64,000 nucleotides of DNA from Bolinopsis microptera (GCF_026151205.1 NC_087084.1:6131538-6195537); one strand, 5' to 3'; shown: positions 1 to 13,741, counted from the first letter of the stretch. A program made the numbers and translations. Notes: generated by a model not told the origin, from the sequence alone.

Positions 1-84
1 GTAATAGTATCATATTGTTATTTTAAGTGTGCCTAGCTATATTACCCACTTTCCGTATTCATTTTTTGTTGTTGTTATTCTTAC

Positions 85-3000
85 CTAGCATGGCGAGTAT
101 CACACTCTCGGGATGAGCCATATAGCCGTTCTGTTGTATTGACTCGAATATGACCTTACGCTCTGCTGGTTCGCAGTGTTCTCTTGTGAACCGTATTTGG
201 TCAAATAGGTGGGCTGGGGCGTCTATTAAGCTGCTCTTCATCTTGATGTTGGCAAACACCTATTGAGATTTAGTCCAATTTAATAGAAATTCTGAGTAAC
301 TTTGGTACTTAAGGGAAACATAGGCTGAACATTCTCTGATTTTCATCAATATTGTAAGAGCATTTAAATTTGAATAAACATTAGCAATCAATTCACAAGT
401 GCCAGCACTGTAATCTGATTTTTACCTTGTAATAGACATTTACAATAAAGTTGACCATCCTCTCTAAACACTCCGAAATATGGGAGTTGTAGGTAAGATC
501 CCCCGAAATGTAAAATCGGAGGATTCTGGCCCCAAACGTAATCCACCGAGCAGTGGAGCAGTTTCCTATCGCGTTATACACGAAGTCGTCGTGTAAACCA
601 GTCTCGACAGTGATGCAGTACTTATACATAAGTTTTGCATCATTTGACATCTTACTCAGCGTCTGAAAAAAAAACAGATTGTTATTAATTTTAACGTTGC
701 TAGGTAAGAGCTCTATGATTTTGTCGAACATTATCGCAATGATTGATAAACATGGAACTGCAAAACGGTTCAGTAAGTTATCTTCCCAGCAAATTATAAA
801 CGTAGTTACTATCTAACAATAAGATTATCCATTATTAACCATATCAATTTTAAATTATATATCACCTCTTGGGGCAGTCGAGGAAAACCTTTGCCAATCT
901 TTTTAAATACTCTAACTGGTTTCAGCCAAAGTTCGTTGGACATAATGAAGGGCCCCATAGGTCCGTCAAAGTCACCAGGTGCTGTAATGATATATAATAA
1001 TGATATACACGTTATTTTGAGTGTAAGTGTAAGAATTAACGATGATAATATTAATTGTAAAGTGAAATTTATTGGCGTAGTTATCGAGGAAATCCCTGCA
1101 ATCGTTATAGTAATAAGGAATGTTTAATACTGTGGAAATTCTGAACTGTTATTTTAAAATACTATAACATATCTCTAAATTTAAAATAAATAACACACCC
1201 TTGGTACTTCCTCCATAGTGAAAGTACAATTTTCTCAAGGGGAGTTCCACTTGGTGTAAGAGGCACAGGGCTCTTTGGAGTGTTCGATGTAGCAGAACCT
1301 CAAACTCTCGAAAAGCACCTCCCTGAAAATTGTTTATTTTAATATGTTTTAACGAACGAAATGGTTGTCTAATAGTATCCAATGCTCAGCTAAAAGATGA
1401 AAAGTTCCTTATCTGAAATGAAAAATAAGTTATTTACTTACCAGATAGCCAGAATTAACACTAGTGTTGTCTCCACCTATACACAATGTTTTGTCCGTGC
1501 TTATCCCTCGACTTTCAAAGTAGTTACACAATCCCAGAGCAAGGCCTTTACCTGTGGTATGAAGATTAAGTAATCAACAAAGAATCGGCATAAATGTAAC
1601 ATTGTAACTGCAGAACCTATTCCGGAAATCTAATGCAACATTAAAATGGAACGAGACATATATAACGTTAGTCGTTAGACCGTTTATTATGTACCAATGA
1701 TCAAAATAACATCGCAATGTATAAAAATATATTCATCTAAGTATAATCTTTATCTAGTGCTTACCAGTCGATTGCTCAGGAACAAACATCCCCAAAGGGA
1801 TCGCACCAGGCTGTTCTACCACAGAGTAGTGGCTCCGTTTCCCCACACTATGTCGTATGTGACCTTTTTCATCTTTTTGGCTCATCCTTATATTCTTATC
1901 CTCCTTTCCGTCAAAGAATATTGCTGCAAAATAGCTGTTTTTAATCTAAAGCGTACTAATTCTAATGGTAAAGTTAATGTCGCTGTTTATTTTTAAAATT
2001 GGTAATATAAACATGTTCAAAAGTTAAAAAATAACCTGGTGAAAACATTATATTATGTACAAACCTAACGGAGAACGAGTAGACAGAGCTTCAAGCCTCT
2101 TTTTCCCATCTCTTCCACGGATGCTTTCGAGTTTTGACCGGGGAACAACATATGGCTGCTGCAGGAGACCACCCTTGTAAAGTTCTTTGCAAAACAATGT
2201 TAACGTGCGTGCATTCGACTCCGTGCCGGCAGAATTTCTTTCCAACTCAGCTGCCATACCATCCAGATTGCAGTTCAGATAAGTGGACACCGTGACTCTC
2301 GGAGTGCTAGCAGAAGAACTGGAAGAGGCTGGTTGATAATCACGATCCTTTTCATCTCTCGGGTCAATGTTAGTGTGTTGGCTTGCCGAGTCCTCGCTTA
2401 TATAAGCCTGTCGTTGACATCATAAGTATATTTTGTATTATTATCCGTGATCGGTGATTCAATTAATGGCCGGGCATTTATCTACTATTTAGTGAAAATA
2501 AAAGTTGTGTTATGTGATCTCAAATTGTTCATTGCAAACAATCAATTACAGTGTCGGCTCAGAGATTAAAATTAATAATTTGACAGTCAATGGTATTAAT
2601 ATTATTTTAGTTTATAAACTTTTAAAATAAATAAGCTATGTTAAACAAATAATTCTGTATTCGTATTGAAACGTGCTTACTTGCAATGATGCTGATGTAG
2701 TAACGTCACTGAGAGCAGGAGTGATGAGATTAACTTGCACAGGGGCTTCAACTTCAAGTTTCTTTTTGGGTATGACATTAAAAGGTTCATTTAGACTGTC
2801 GGTGAACTTGTCCATCATAGACTTTGCCGTATTAACTGAGAGAACCTGTAATAGTTTCAAATTACAAACAGCGTAACCAATGTGACAAGAAATATAAAGC
2901 ATAAACACAAAATATTAAGTAGTATATATTATATATAGAACAAATTATGAATATCAGTCACGATTGGCAATTATCCACATCGCCCGCATCGGACATGATC

Positions 3001-3366
3001 GCTAAATGCAAACTGGATAAACAGAAACTGAATAGATATCAACAAATCGGAAAAATCACTCAGATATGAAGTTTATGATCGGACAGTATGTATGTATATT
3101 GACAACAAATATGAAGCATAAAAATATGCAACTTACCCAGCAATAGTAGGTGAAATTCTACGAACTTCGGACTTTTCTGTGACATCGTACAAAGAAAGCA
3201 GGTCAACAGCAACAGGACGGTAGAAATCAACAATCGAAAGTTTTTTCTTTCTACCAGTGTTGGCTTCTTCGACGAGAAAGAGTAAATGTGATAAAACATG
3301 ACGTAGCAGAGTTGGACGGCAAGAGGGATTTAAACGATCTGGTTTAACAAAATCTTCAAGTTTCAT
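85..3366 (-). CDS. multi-exon transposase-like (hAT-like?) protein, C-terminus off the left edge
   Basis: Nine minus-strand exons can be read: 3366-3137, 2845-2681, 2407-2065, 1923-1765, 1551-1442, 1322-1199, 981-866, 662-426 and 259-85. All introns are GT-AG, and phases agree at every junction except the first, where an exon may be missing. The product belongs to an uncharacterised protein family that I recognise from many invertebrates as multicopy and mobile-like. Landmarks in order are IFFDGKEDKN, VVEQPGAIPLGMFVPE, IGGDNTSVNSGYLGG, LCLLHQVELPLRKL, GPMGPFIMSNELW, NCSTARWITFGARILRFY and QQNGYMAHPESVILAML. The D-N-T-S-V-N and C-x-L-H blocks resemble the catalytic Asp and C/H motifs of hAT-type transposases, but this is inference. 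The start is the first ATG at 3366. No frameshift or stop is seen, so the gene may be intact or domesticated; the last exons lie beyond position 1. Confidence 0.7.
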
Positions 3367-3947
3367 GGTGGGCTCAAAAGTTTATAAAACTGGTGTTATT
3401 GATGCAGATGGCGTTGTTTTATTTATAGTTATATGATTATTGAATATTGAGGCTAATTGTGAAAATTGAGAAGCATAGATATTGGGCACATCAAACGATT
3501 TTTTTGCAGGGCATTTGAACTTCGGTAACAGTAATTTAGAAGTTACCTTGAACAATGTGTTAAAAGTGTCTATTGAGTAAATTAACATCATGAGTTATGT
3601 CGTTTAATAAGCTTAAGGGCTATTAAAGTCCAAATTGTTTCGAAGCTAATTGTTCGATCAACCGCAAGTTACATGATTATACCACCCCGTCATGGGTGGG
3701 TAGCACTAGCACCAATTTGACACTAAATGGTAATTTCAGAAAAAATAAATCCATGAGTTCTAATTATTATTAATAGTAGGTAAATTCTCGTGCTTACTCA
3801 TTACATAAGAATAATTTATTAGTATAAAAACCGTGATGAATGCAGATTAGCATATAAAATTCACATGGCATGACCCAATTCATAATATTAATATTATGTT
3901 TTCTAATAAAAAAAATTACCGTTTTCTTGATTAAGCCGCTTGGAAAT

Positions 3948-4410
<463 letters not shown>

Positions 4411-5045
4411 TTAAACGAATAACGTAAGCTCACTTATTAATGATGCTGTAACTGAATTGTCCTTAGATTTCGTGGCAATTCTGCACGCTTCAACAATCTA
4501 TGGTTTCTGTCCAATGTTTTGAAAAATCTCGCTAACTGTGTCAATAAGTTCTCTATATATCTCGCTCCCTTGTGACGTACCAAATACAATGACGTTGCGA
4601 CTGCGGTCCTCTTCCTCAACAACACGTTTTACTACGCTTTTGAGCGTTTCCAAGCTTATGACTTGCTCAGCTTTGGCTGTGAATTCTTCGCCATTGAACT
4701 GTATGTTTGTGTTTTAGGTGAGTCAACAACAGATGTCTTAACGGCGTTCTTCAACATTTCAAGTTGTCCAGTTTTACAGTCCGAAAGCTCTGCCTGAGTT
4801 TATCGGATAGCTTTATTCGGACGTTATTTTACCCGTACCGCAACCGGAAATAATGTGAACGGGCGTAGCCATAATTTTGAGAGGACATTAAAATAAACGT
4901 GACCGCTCAATGCTCTATTTACTAACAATTTAAAACGTCCGCCAAAATTCGAACGGATATTAAAATAAACGGACATTAAAATGAACGCTAGTGCTTAACT
5001 TGTAGCATCTGGCATTTGCAACTATTAACTTATGTCCGTAAAAAT
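4411..5045 (-). mobile_element. LINE ORF1-like remnant, tandem copy 1
   Basis: On the minus strand (about 4680-4440) a frame reads KSVVKRVVEEEDRSRNVIVFG, followed by GSEIYRELIDTVSEIFQNIG and a broken tail. The charged coiled stretch leading into RNVIVFG is typical of ORF1 of CR1/L2-like non-LTR retrotransposons. Stops and small indels show it is dead. The same sequence recurs 917 bp downstream. The distal part (4780-5045) carries scattered ggacattaaaatgaacg-like motifs that recall the termini of the pogo-like elements at 14.4 and 19.9 kb, so this may be a composite repeat. Confidence 0.5.
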
Positions 5046-5328
5046 AAAGTCCAATAAGGACAAATTAGCGTTATTGATCATGCAATTTGAGCGCCGCCTG
5101 GTAAATATATAAACCGACACAATTAGTATACAGTACAACTACAACAACTGAAAGTCTAAATTGAAGTCGAACATTATTTGTAAAATCGCATGTAGCATGA
5201 TGCCTGCAGGCCTGCTCCTGCTGTACACTGTACAGTACAGTGTACGCAGGCGAGTACAGAATTAGTAAATTAGCGCACGCGGCACAAGGCGGATTTTATT
5301 TATTGGAATCAAATATTTTGCAATAACT

Positions 5329-6030
5329 TAAACGAATAACGTAATTGCTCATTTATTAATGATGCTGTAACTAAATTGTCCTTAGATTTTCTGGCAATTT
5401 TGCACGCTTCAACAATCTTCGGTTTCTGTCCAATGTTTTGGAAAATCACGCTAACTGTGTCAATAAGTTCTCTATATATCTCGCTCCCTTGTAACAGACC
5501 AAATACAATGACGTTGCGACTAGACTGCGGTCCTCTTCCTCGACAACACGTTTTACTACGCTTTTGAGCGTTTCCGAGCTTATGACTTGCTCAGTTGGCT
5601 GTGAATTCTTCGCCATTGGACTGTATGACGTATGTTTGTGTTTTAGGTGAGTTAACAACAGATGTCTTAACGGCGTTCTTCAACGTTTTAAGTTGTTTAG
5701 TTTTACGCAGTCCGAAAGCTCTGCCTGAGCTTATCGGATAGCTTTATTCGGACGTTATTTTACCCGTACTGCAACCGGAAATAATGTGAACGGGAATAAT
5801 TTTGAGCGGACATTAAAATAAACGCGACCGCTCAATGGTCTATTTAATTACAATTTAAAACGTCCGCCAATATTCGAACGGATATTAAAATTAAAATGAA
5901 CGGACATTAAAATGAACGCTTATAGGGCTTAACTTGTAGTTGTAGCATTTGGCATTTGCAGCAACTATTAACTTATGTCCGTAAAAATAAAGTCCAATAA
6001 GGACAAATTAGCGTTGCCGTTATTAATTAT
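5329..6030 (-). mobile_element. LINE ORF1-like remnant, tandem copy 2
   Basis: A second copy of the 4.4-kb repeat, starting with the same ttaaacgaataacg motif 917 bp away. The minus strand encodes TEQVISSETLKSVVKRVVEE, then a 5-bp insertion shifts the frame before the conserved RNVIVFG block. The segment 5046-5328 between the copies is non-coding and includes a short tgtacagtgtac-type palindromic stretch near 5220-5250. Confidence 0.5.
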
Positions 6031-6787
6031 TGATCATATTAGTTGTACAACTACAATTAATATTTTGGTATTCCCCTGCATGTGTCATGGTTCCAACAGG
6101 AAAATATTTCAATCTGCAATCCGAGTAGAATGTAAATATACTGCGATCTCTGATATATAGTTATACTGAAACATAGCCTGAGCTGCAACCGTTCACCACT
6201 ACAATTAGTGCATACCTCAATACACATTACGGCCGGATCGGGATAATGCGATCCTGAGGGCTATAATTATTAAAAGGTGTTCTCACGAGATCTCCGACAC
6301 ATGAATTCTATCGATTCACCATTGAGTATGAATCAGCAATTAAACTACTGAGCTTACATATGCAGAATGATGGATGAGCACATATAATTGCCTGCTTCAT
6401 AGTTTGTTCACCCAATCTATTCACCCAATGTTATTGTTACGATCAAAGCTGTGTTAGGACCATTTTCAAAAATATTTCGCCATCTATACTGTCACAATGT
6501 AAGTTTTACAATGGTACAACCTCCATAAAAATCTAAAAAAATCGGATAAAACCAACCACACTAGGGTAACCCATTAAACTGGTGTAATCAGGGTCCAGAG
6601 GTTCAAACACGTACAATAGATCTGGTATCATTTGAAATATTGTCCCAAGCCAAGTTGAACCGGACCTAAAATAGTACAAAACGTCAATCTATAACAACAT
6701 TTTAAAAATAAAAGTAAGGGCATAAAAAACTGGCATTTTCCACATTCAGTTGTTCATAAGATCGTATAACAGTATAACTGTTAGGTA
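6031..6787. other. non-coding stretch, no feature recognised
   Basis: AT-rich sequence with stops in all frames beyond about 60 codons. No transposon domain, RNA gene or long repeat was recognised before the 11-bp minisatellite. Confidence 0.5.
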
Positions 6788-7219
6788 TGTATGGTGTTAC
6801 TATAGTGTTACTATGGTGTTACACTGCTACTATGGTGTTACTATGGTGTTACTATGGTGTTACTATGGTGTTACTATGGTGTTACTATGGTGTTACTATG
6901 GTGTTACTATGGTGTTACAATGGTGTTACTATGGTGTTACTATGGTGTTACTATGGTGCTACTATGGTGTTACTATGGTGTTACTATGGTGTTACTATGG
7001 TGTTACTATGGTGTTACTATGGTGTTACTATGGTGTTACTATGGTGTTACTATGGTGTTACTATGGTGTTAATATGGTGTTACTATGGTGTTACTATGGT
7101 GTTACTATGGTGTTACTATGGTGTTACTATGGTGTTACTATAGTGTTACTATGGTGTTACTATGGTGTTACTATGGTGTTACTATGGTGTTACTATGGTG
7201 TTGCTATGGTGTTACTATG
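6788..7219 (+). repeat. 11-bp minisatellite (ttactatggtg)n, about 39 copies
   Basis: Near-perfect tandem array of an 11-mer with a few single-base variants (tagtg, caatg, gctac, aatatgg, gctatgg). Because 11 is not a multiple of 3, all three plus-strand frames stay open and repeat VLLWCYYGVTM; this is not a protein gene. The same 11-mer is expanded in the opposite orientation at 13565-13741. Confidence 0.97.
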
Positions 7220-7761
7220 ACTAAAATGATACCTGCTTTCTGTTGCAATAATGACAAGTTCTCTTCGGCTGTCTGAATCATTATTGGACCATCTGCCCTG
7301 CTGTAATACTCTTGCTCGGATCACCTGTAATCAATTATAATATTATTCGATTTTTAATTTTGTTACTTTAAAAAAAGAAATTTATCAGCCCCATGTTTTA
7401 CTTGAAAATGGCCAAAATATGGACAGCTAAACGTTTTCTGACCCTAAAGTTGTCAGAAAACTTACTGTTATTTTTCAAGCCGATAAAAAAACTTATGTAC
7501 CTTTTCAGTATCAGATTCTAAATAGCTTTTATACGCAGTGAAACTGAGAAGTAACAATATGACCAACACGAGAGCATACACTTTAATAGCTGATATGTCC
7601 CACCTTCTTAGTATCATTACACTTAATAATGAGAAATATTTAAGTTATTTTTACAGTAAAACATTTCCTCTTAAATATTATTTTGGAGATTTAATATATT
7701 TTAATGTTAAAAATCCTTGCTGAATAGATGATGGCAATCATAGGGAGAGCACGAGTCTGTC
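7220..7761. other. non-coding stretch between minisatellites
   Basis: No supported gene. The 61-codon plus-strand frame at 7538-7723 shows no recognisable domain. Confidence 0.5.
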
Positions 7762-8210
7762 GTAATTAACTAATCAGTAATTAAGTAATCAGTAATTAAC
7801 TAATCAGTAATTAACTAATCAGTAATTAACTAATCAGTAATTAACTAATCAGTGATTAACTAACCAGTAATTAACTAATCAGTAATTAACTAATCAGTAA
7901 TTAACTAACCAGTAATTAACTAATCAGTAATTAACTAACCAGTAATTAACTAATCAGTAATTAAGTAATCAGTAATTAACTAATCAGTAATTAACTAATC
8001 AGTAATTAACTAATCAGTAATTAACTAATCAGTAATTAACTAATCAGTAATTAACTAACCAGTAATTAACTAACCAGTAATTAACTAACCAGTAATTAAC
8101 TAATCAGTAATTAACTAATCAGTAATTAACTAATCAGTAATTAACTAATCCGTAATTAACTAACCAGTAATGAACTAATCAGTAATTAACTAATCAGTAA
8201 TTAACTAATC
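7762..8210. repeat. 15-bp minisatellite (gtaattaactaatca)n, about 30 copies
   Basis: Tandem 15-mers with a recurring T/C variant (taatcag versus taaccag) and rare single-base changes. The unit contains TAA and TTAA, so no frame is open. Confidence 0.97.
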
Positions 8211-9384
8211 CATCCACAACATCCACCAAACAGAAATGAACGGGTGATACTCGTAAAATATTTGTTTCAACTATCGAGATCGTCGACGAGTCCAACTCGG
8301 CGCAGATTTTGGTAGGTTATAAACTTACAAAACAGAAACTAAACGTTTCAAAAAGAAATACGCCAAATTTCTCCTCGGCATACCAATTACCATGATCTAT
8401 AGTGATTTATTTTTAGTAAATGGCATATTTTATACGAGTATACGGATACTTTATTGGACGTTATTTGACGAATGACGATTAATGAGCTGATTAAGTACGG
8501 CTTTGTCGACAGAACAGAGGATGACAATGAATCATTCAATTATACCCGATAAAACATGATTATAATTATTATCATACTTTTCACAAATCTGAAGCAGTTA
8601 ACAATAAACATCCCAAAGATCTGATAAGTCTATTTCAAGTGTGTTGCAAAACAAAATCTCAACGTTTCGTCTGGCATGCACATGATGCCTTTATATCATA
8701 TAAGGGGTGTGGTGCAGCTTATATGTAGAGGGAAATCTCAACGTTTGTAGCCAAAATGTCGACATTGCATGGATAATTTTGTTTTACACTGAGTGGAGAC
8801 TCTCGTTTCGTCCCCGCAATAATCTCAACAAGTAAAACAGTAGAAATACCCCGGACTTCATGAAGAGCATTTTCATCTTCCAGAAAATTCTTTTTAACAC
8901 AGTACGTAAGTTCCCACGTATTAATAGTAGCTAATTACGAACTATCATTAAGTATACGTCGACTAAAGTACTACTTCGTCACTTTGAGAAAATAATTAGA
9001 GAAAGTGTCTTCCGCGAACCGGAGTTTACGAAGTTAGTGTCCCATAATTGATACAATTAGCGAACCATCGTGTGTGATAATTACCACCAAATTAGGGATC
9101 ACAGAGCTCCCTTTTTGGAATTATTAAGTTTAAAATTTTGTCTTCGCGCATGCAGACTGCAGACAATCTAATTTGCATTGAGATCTGGGATTACTACGTT
9201 TTGGTTCTGCCTTTGTTAAGGTTCGTGTGTTATTTTCTGTATTGCATAGGTTATATACAACGAGTAAAAATTCTCATTTTTTGAAACGATGTATAATAAA
9301 TAGTCAAATTTTAAAACTTTTAGTAGTCCTGATATGATATAGTCCTGGTGTAATGTTATCATTTCATACATGAAAATTCAGTTG
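8211..9384. other. non-coding stretch, no gene seen
   Basis: No open frame of note and no recognised repeat. It may include the degraded 5' part of the Harbinger element that follows, but I could not identify its terminus. Confidence 0.45.
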
Positions 9385-9921
9385 GTATACGAGATGCGAA
9401 TTTTAGATTCCTCGATGCCGTTGTAAAAGGGCCAGGATCGGTAAACGACAAGACTATCTGGAAAAATTGTGGACTTAAAGAGCGCATAGACGATTTCTTG
9501 TTGAGTGAGCCTAGGCCTTATAAAGGATGGCTTATTGGAGATTCGGGGTATGAACTCCGCCCCCACATGATGATACCATATTTGGATCCCGCTTCAGCTG
9601 GCGAGAGGACGTTCAACGAACGTCACAACGAAATATCGATGCACTATCGAGAGAGTAATTATAGGGACGCTCAAGTCCCGATTCAGATGCACGTGCAGGC
9701 AATCTGGTGGTGCCATTCCATTCGACGTTGAGATGTTTTGCCAAATTATTCTGCCCTGTGTTGTCCTTCATAATTACTGTAGGAATCGGAACATTCCTTT
9801 CCCGTCGCAGCTGATATTGAGGACTACATACGAGAAGAAAATGAGCCTCGTGAGGCAGCTGTGAGACAGGGACCTAATTCTCAGTCGTCAAATAACAGCT
9901 TGTTGATGGGGTTCATGACCT
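9385..9921 (+). pseudogene. PIF/Harbinger transposase (DDE_Tnp_4) C-terminal fragment, frameshifted
   Basis: The plus-strand frame reads DANFRFLDAVVKGPGSVND, then GWLIGDSGYELRPHMMIPYL, then AGERTFNERHNE. This is the hallmark order of HARBI1-like transposases: D-A-N-x-R-F, P-G-S-x-N-D, G-D-S-G-Y-x-L-R-P and the E-R-x-x-N-x-x-H helix. A frameshift near 9665 moves the conserved IIGTLKSRFRC motif and the following FDVEMFCQIILPCVVLHNYC into another frame, and a further shift follows (ADIEDYIREENEPREAA). The N-terminal helix-turn-helix half and the termini are missing or unrecognisable, so this is a dead fragment. Confidence 0.85.
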
Positions 9922-12221
9922 AAAAATTGATACAGATGCGTACTTTAAGTGAAAGTTATGCATGTATAAATGTTTTAGTAGCATGACGATAGTTATAATA
10001 CCCAATATAATACCAATAATTTTAATCTTAATTTTTTCTATTCTATTGTAGAATCATTACCTTTAATTTACTCTGATCAAAATGTTGAACCACACGTTCA
10101 CGTTATAATCCAAAGTTTTTTAGGATAGAATTGTATTGATTGACAACGTCAGAGAGAATAATGAGTATTTTTTCTGAACTAATATTTTTTCTGAACTAAT
10201 ATTTGTTCGTAAGTACACCCCAACCCGTACTCACGAACTAATTCCATTTCTATCATGTTACGCACTAACATAAGAATCGTAAAAAAACTCATTAGAAGCG
10301 TCACATTACTTATTATTTGTGGACTTAAGGAGACAAAATTTGGTAGTTCGTAACTACTAAGTCAAATGATCATAACTGTGTTTCGTGGATATAAATATGC
10401 AATATCAATGCAATATCTTCGTATGTTAGTTCGTAAGTTGGAGAAAGATCGTTTCGCGGAAGATCATTGCTTGTTTGTGAACATTGGTTAAATAAAACTA
10501 CGTACACATTAATTCTAATAGTCAATCTTCAATCAAACTAGTGTTATATCAGCAAATATCAGATATATAAATCTAATGGCAATATAATGGGCGAGGCTAT
10601 AATATATCAACACATCCCTCTTTATTCTTAGAAGCAAGTAGCAACCAACCATTATAAAGGAGCAACCAGCCATTTCAAAATGCAAATATCATTTGACCAC
10701 CTCCTATTATTCTCCTTTCGCAGAATTCGAACAAATAACCGGTAATGGTATTGTGCTATCATCCAACTACAGTCCTACAGAGAGTTAAATATTTTGAATG
10801 ATCGCCTTTTACTTCATAACGGGAACCGGACACAAGGGCGGAGGACATGCAAGGGCGGTAGGACAGTGGACACAAGGGTGGCACTTTCCTGAAAGGGTGG
10901 ACACGAGGGCGAATCACATGACTCACTTTAACACGGAAACGAGGGCGGAATCAAACACCGTTCTGAATGATGAACTAGTAACTAGTAATAGACTTGTAAC
11001 ATCACACAATTTCATTTTAGGTCGAGGTAAAGTTTAGCTCGAATAATTGGATCTACTCACGTGTAAATTTGAAACGAAATATACTGATGTGACAAATACA
11101 ACCCTTTATTATAACAGAGTTAGATATCATTTTACCAACTTTCATTATTCTTACTTGTTACCGATAATTGGTATTGTCCTATTTTTTAATGCGAATAACT
11201 CAAAGTACAAATAACTCAAATTAGACAAAGCTAGCTTACAGATAATGACTGGTTATATAATTTCCCATTTGTCTCACGGTAATAATATAAGTAAGGGCAT
11301 TTATTTCTATACAATTTTACCGTCAATCCCAACTTTTTTCATGGCCAAGTGAAACCAAGCTCAGTAAGTATATCGATTCATGACGATACTGAAAACTTCT
11401 GGGGTTTACAAGTTATCGTTATGTATCATTTAATTATAACAGAAGCATGAAGACCTTATAGTCTTCCGTAAGGGCTGCAATCACCTTCGGATTGCAGGTT
11501 GCATGCCTATGTTTTTTCACCATGTCGGGGGGGGGGGGGGGGGGGAAAGGTGCAGGAGACCACCTACTCCACGATGGTATCTGATACAATACAATACAAA
11601 GTACTATATCACTTAATTGCATGTTTATTTTCACTTCTTTCTCAAGGATAATTAACTAATTAAGTCATTACCCCACTTTTTGATTTAACGGCTGTTAAAC
11701 GTCCGATATTATGTACTGTGGTCCTGAACCTACGTGGCAAGTTTGATCCCTATACAAAAACAACAAAAACAAGTGGAGTTAAATACCAGGAATGTGGCAA
11801 GTTGCTTAAATCACTCTAAAACAAAACGGATAAATACGCATGATTCACATTATATCCGCGTTATAATGATACAAGTTAACAACAATAGAAGCAACTTTTA
11901 GGAAACCTGTATCAATATCCATGTTATGAGCTCTTAATGTTCCCATGAGCTCGGTTAAAATCACGAAACTAACTATAGCGCAAGGGAAGGAACCCTCACC
12001 TCACTGTCGGCTATCCACAAGGATTGGATAATTCACTATCAACATGAGCTTAGCATATCTGTATATCATCATAAGTTATTGCATGGAACTATGATTACAA
12101 TAGAAGACTTCCAAAGGCACACACGTCTTGTTGTCAACGACTGAATGACTCGTGTAGGATTGTGTATGATTGTGTAGGATTTTGGGAATGTACATTCTGT
12201 TTAGATATCCAGTCGGTGTGT
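9922..12221. other. non-coding, repeat-derived stretch
   Basis: No supported gene. A segment near 10815-10940 (ggacacaagggcggagg and variants) recurs in reverse complement near 59110-59215, so it is a dispersed repeat. A run of about 20 G lies at about 11527-11546. The 66-codon frames here have no recognisable domain. Confidence 0.45.
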
Positions 12222-12632
12222 TCAGTCAGTGTGTTCAGTCAGTGTGTTCATGTTCCTGCTGGTGGTGAGGTGTGTTCATGTTCCTGCTGGAGGTGAGGTG
12301 TGTTCATGTTCCTGCTGGAGGTGAGGTGTGTTCATGTTCCTGCTGGAGGTGAGGTGTGTTCATGTTCCTGCTGGAGGTGAGCTGTGTTCATGTTCCTGCT
12401 GGAGGTGAGGTGTGTTCATGTTCCTGCTGGAGGTGAGTTGTGTTCATGTTCCTGCAGGAGGTGAGGTGTGTTCATGTTCCTGCTGGAGGTGAGGTGTGTT
12501 CATGTTCCTGCTGGAGGTGAGGTGTGTTCATGTTCCTGCTGGAGGTGAGGTGTGTTCATGTTCCTGCAGGAGGTGAGGTGTGTTCATGTTCCTGCTGGAG
12601 GTGAGGTGTGTTCATGTTCCTGATGGAGGTGA
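12222..12632 (+). repeat. 28-bp minisatellite (tgttcatgttcctgctggag + gtgaggtg)n, about 14 copies
   Basis: Tandem 28-mers with few variants (ctgcagg, gagctg, gagttg, gatggag). Each unit contains CTGGAG followed by gtgaggt, which resembles an exon end with a splice donor. No gene is recognised nearby, so that resemblance may be chance. Confidence 0.95.
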
Positions 12633-13564
12633 CCTTAAAGAAACACTTATCAAAATCCTTGTTTTGAGCTCTTTACGTTGGGAAGTTCCTTGATTGCCTT
12701 AAAGCAGAACAAGCCTTTACATACGTGAAGAAAACCAAAAGAGACGGGTGGGAAACACCTGAGCCACGTGCACCCAAATGGATCCGTCGCGTTATGATCG
12801 ACAACTTCAGAGAATTGTAGATGATTACAAAAACTACATCAACCCTATGAACATTAATATAAAATTTAAACTATTGTCCAATTTATCGACATCAAATGAA
12901 AATAAACTATGGTAGTAAACTATGGCTCAGAATAACCTCAGATCATATCTCAGATAGATAGGAAATGTTACGTATACAAATTAGAAAGTAACAGTTCAGA
13001 AAATTTCTCTAATTGGAAATGTTTCGTATTGAAATTAGATCACAATTTCGGACAGATGTCGTTTTTTTCTGGTACCCTGAGTCGGACAGATGTCGCTGTC
13101 GGACAGATGTCGCTGTCGGACAAGAGTCGTGTTACTTTACGTTCCCATTATCACGGTTCAAATAACAAAAATAACTATCGATCAAGGAAAGCTCTGATGT
13201 GTTTGACCAATGACTGCATGCCGTATATAGTATGGCTGTTATGAGTGTGAGAAGAATTAGACTCGTTAGTACGAATCAGCAGCGAAAAATGTGCATATCA
13301 AATAACAACATTATTTGCTTAATATAAGATGTGGAGACTACGATTATTAAAGCCTAATAAGTAAGCTTACTATATCAACAGAGTAAAACTTAAAAGAGAT
13401 TTCAAATTCAAAAATGAACAAATATTGTACTGCCCAATATATGTTCGTTTTGACGAACATTTCAACACAAAAGGTAGTGAATCAACACTGGTCACAATCA
13501 GTAACACCATCCTGGTATTGTACTGAGTGCTTGAACAGTGAACACTACTGGTCACAACCCAATA
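12633..13564. other. non-coding stretch
   Basis: No gene recognised. Short direct repeats of tcggacagatgtcgct occur three times at about 13050-13125. Confidence 0.45.
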
Positions 13565-13741
13565 TAGTAACACCATAGTAACACCATAGTAACACCATAG
13601 TAACACCATAGTAACACCATAGTAACACCATAGTAACACCATAGTAACACCATAGTAACACCATAGTAACACCATAGTAACACCATAGTAACACCATAGT
13701 AACACCATAGTAACACCATAGTAACACCATAGTAACACCAT
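13565..13741 (-). repeat. 11-bp minisatellite (agtaacaccat)n, 16 copies, inverse of the 6.8-kb array
   Basis: Sixteen near-identical 11-mers, the reverse complement of the unit at 6788-7219. Minus-strand open frames with VLLWCYYGVTM repeats are artefacts of the array. Confidence 0.96.

Noticed and set aside
6750-7276. Hydrophobic Cys/Trp/Tyr-rich repeat protein (VLLWCYYGVTM)
   Set aside because: An 11-bp tandem array is open in all three frames; coding is an artefact.
7762-8210. Possible CRISPR array
   Set aside because: Units are contiguous 15-mers with no unique spacers, and the DNA is eukaryotic. The same reasoning applies to the 28-, 32-, 41-, 52- and 56-bp arrays.
10798-11037. 79-codon plus-strand frame
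   Set aside because: It overlaps a dispersed repeat also found inverted near 59.1-59.2 kb; no protein similarity is seen.
11525-11546. Run of about 20 G as a possible quadruplex regulator
   Set aside because: A lone homopolymer with no gene nearby; likely slippage or an assembly-length artefact.
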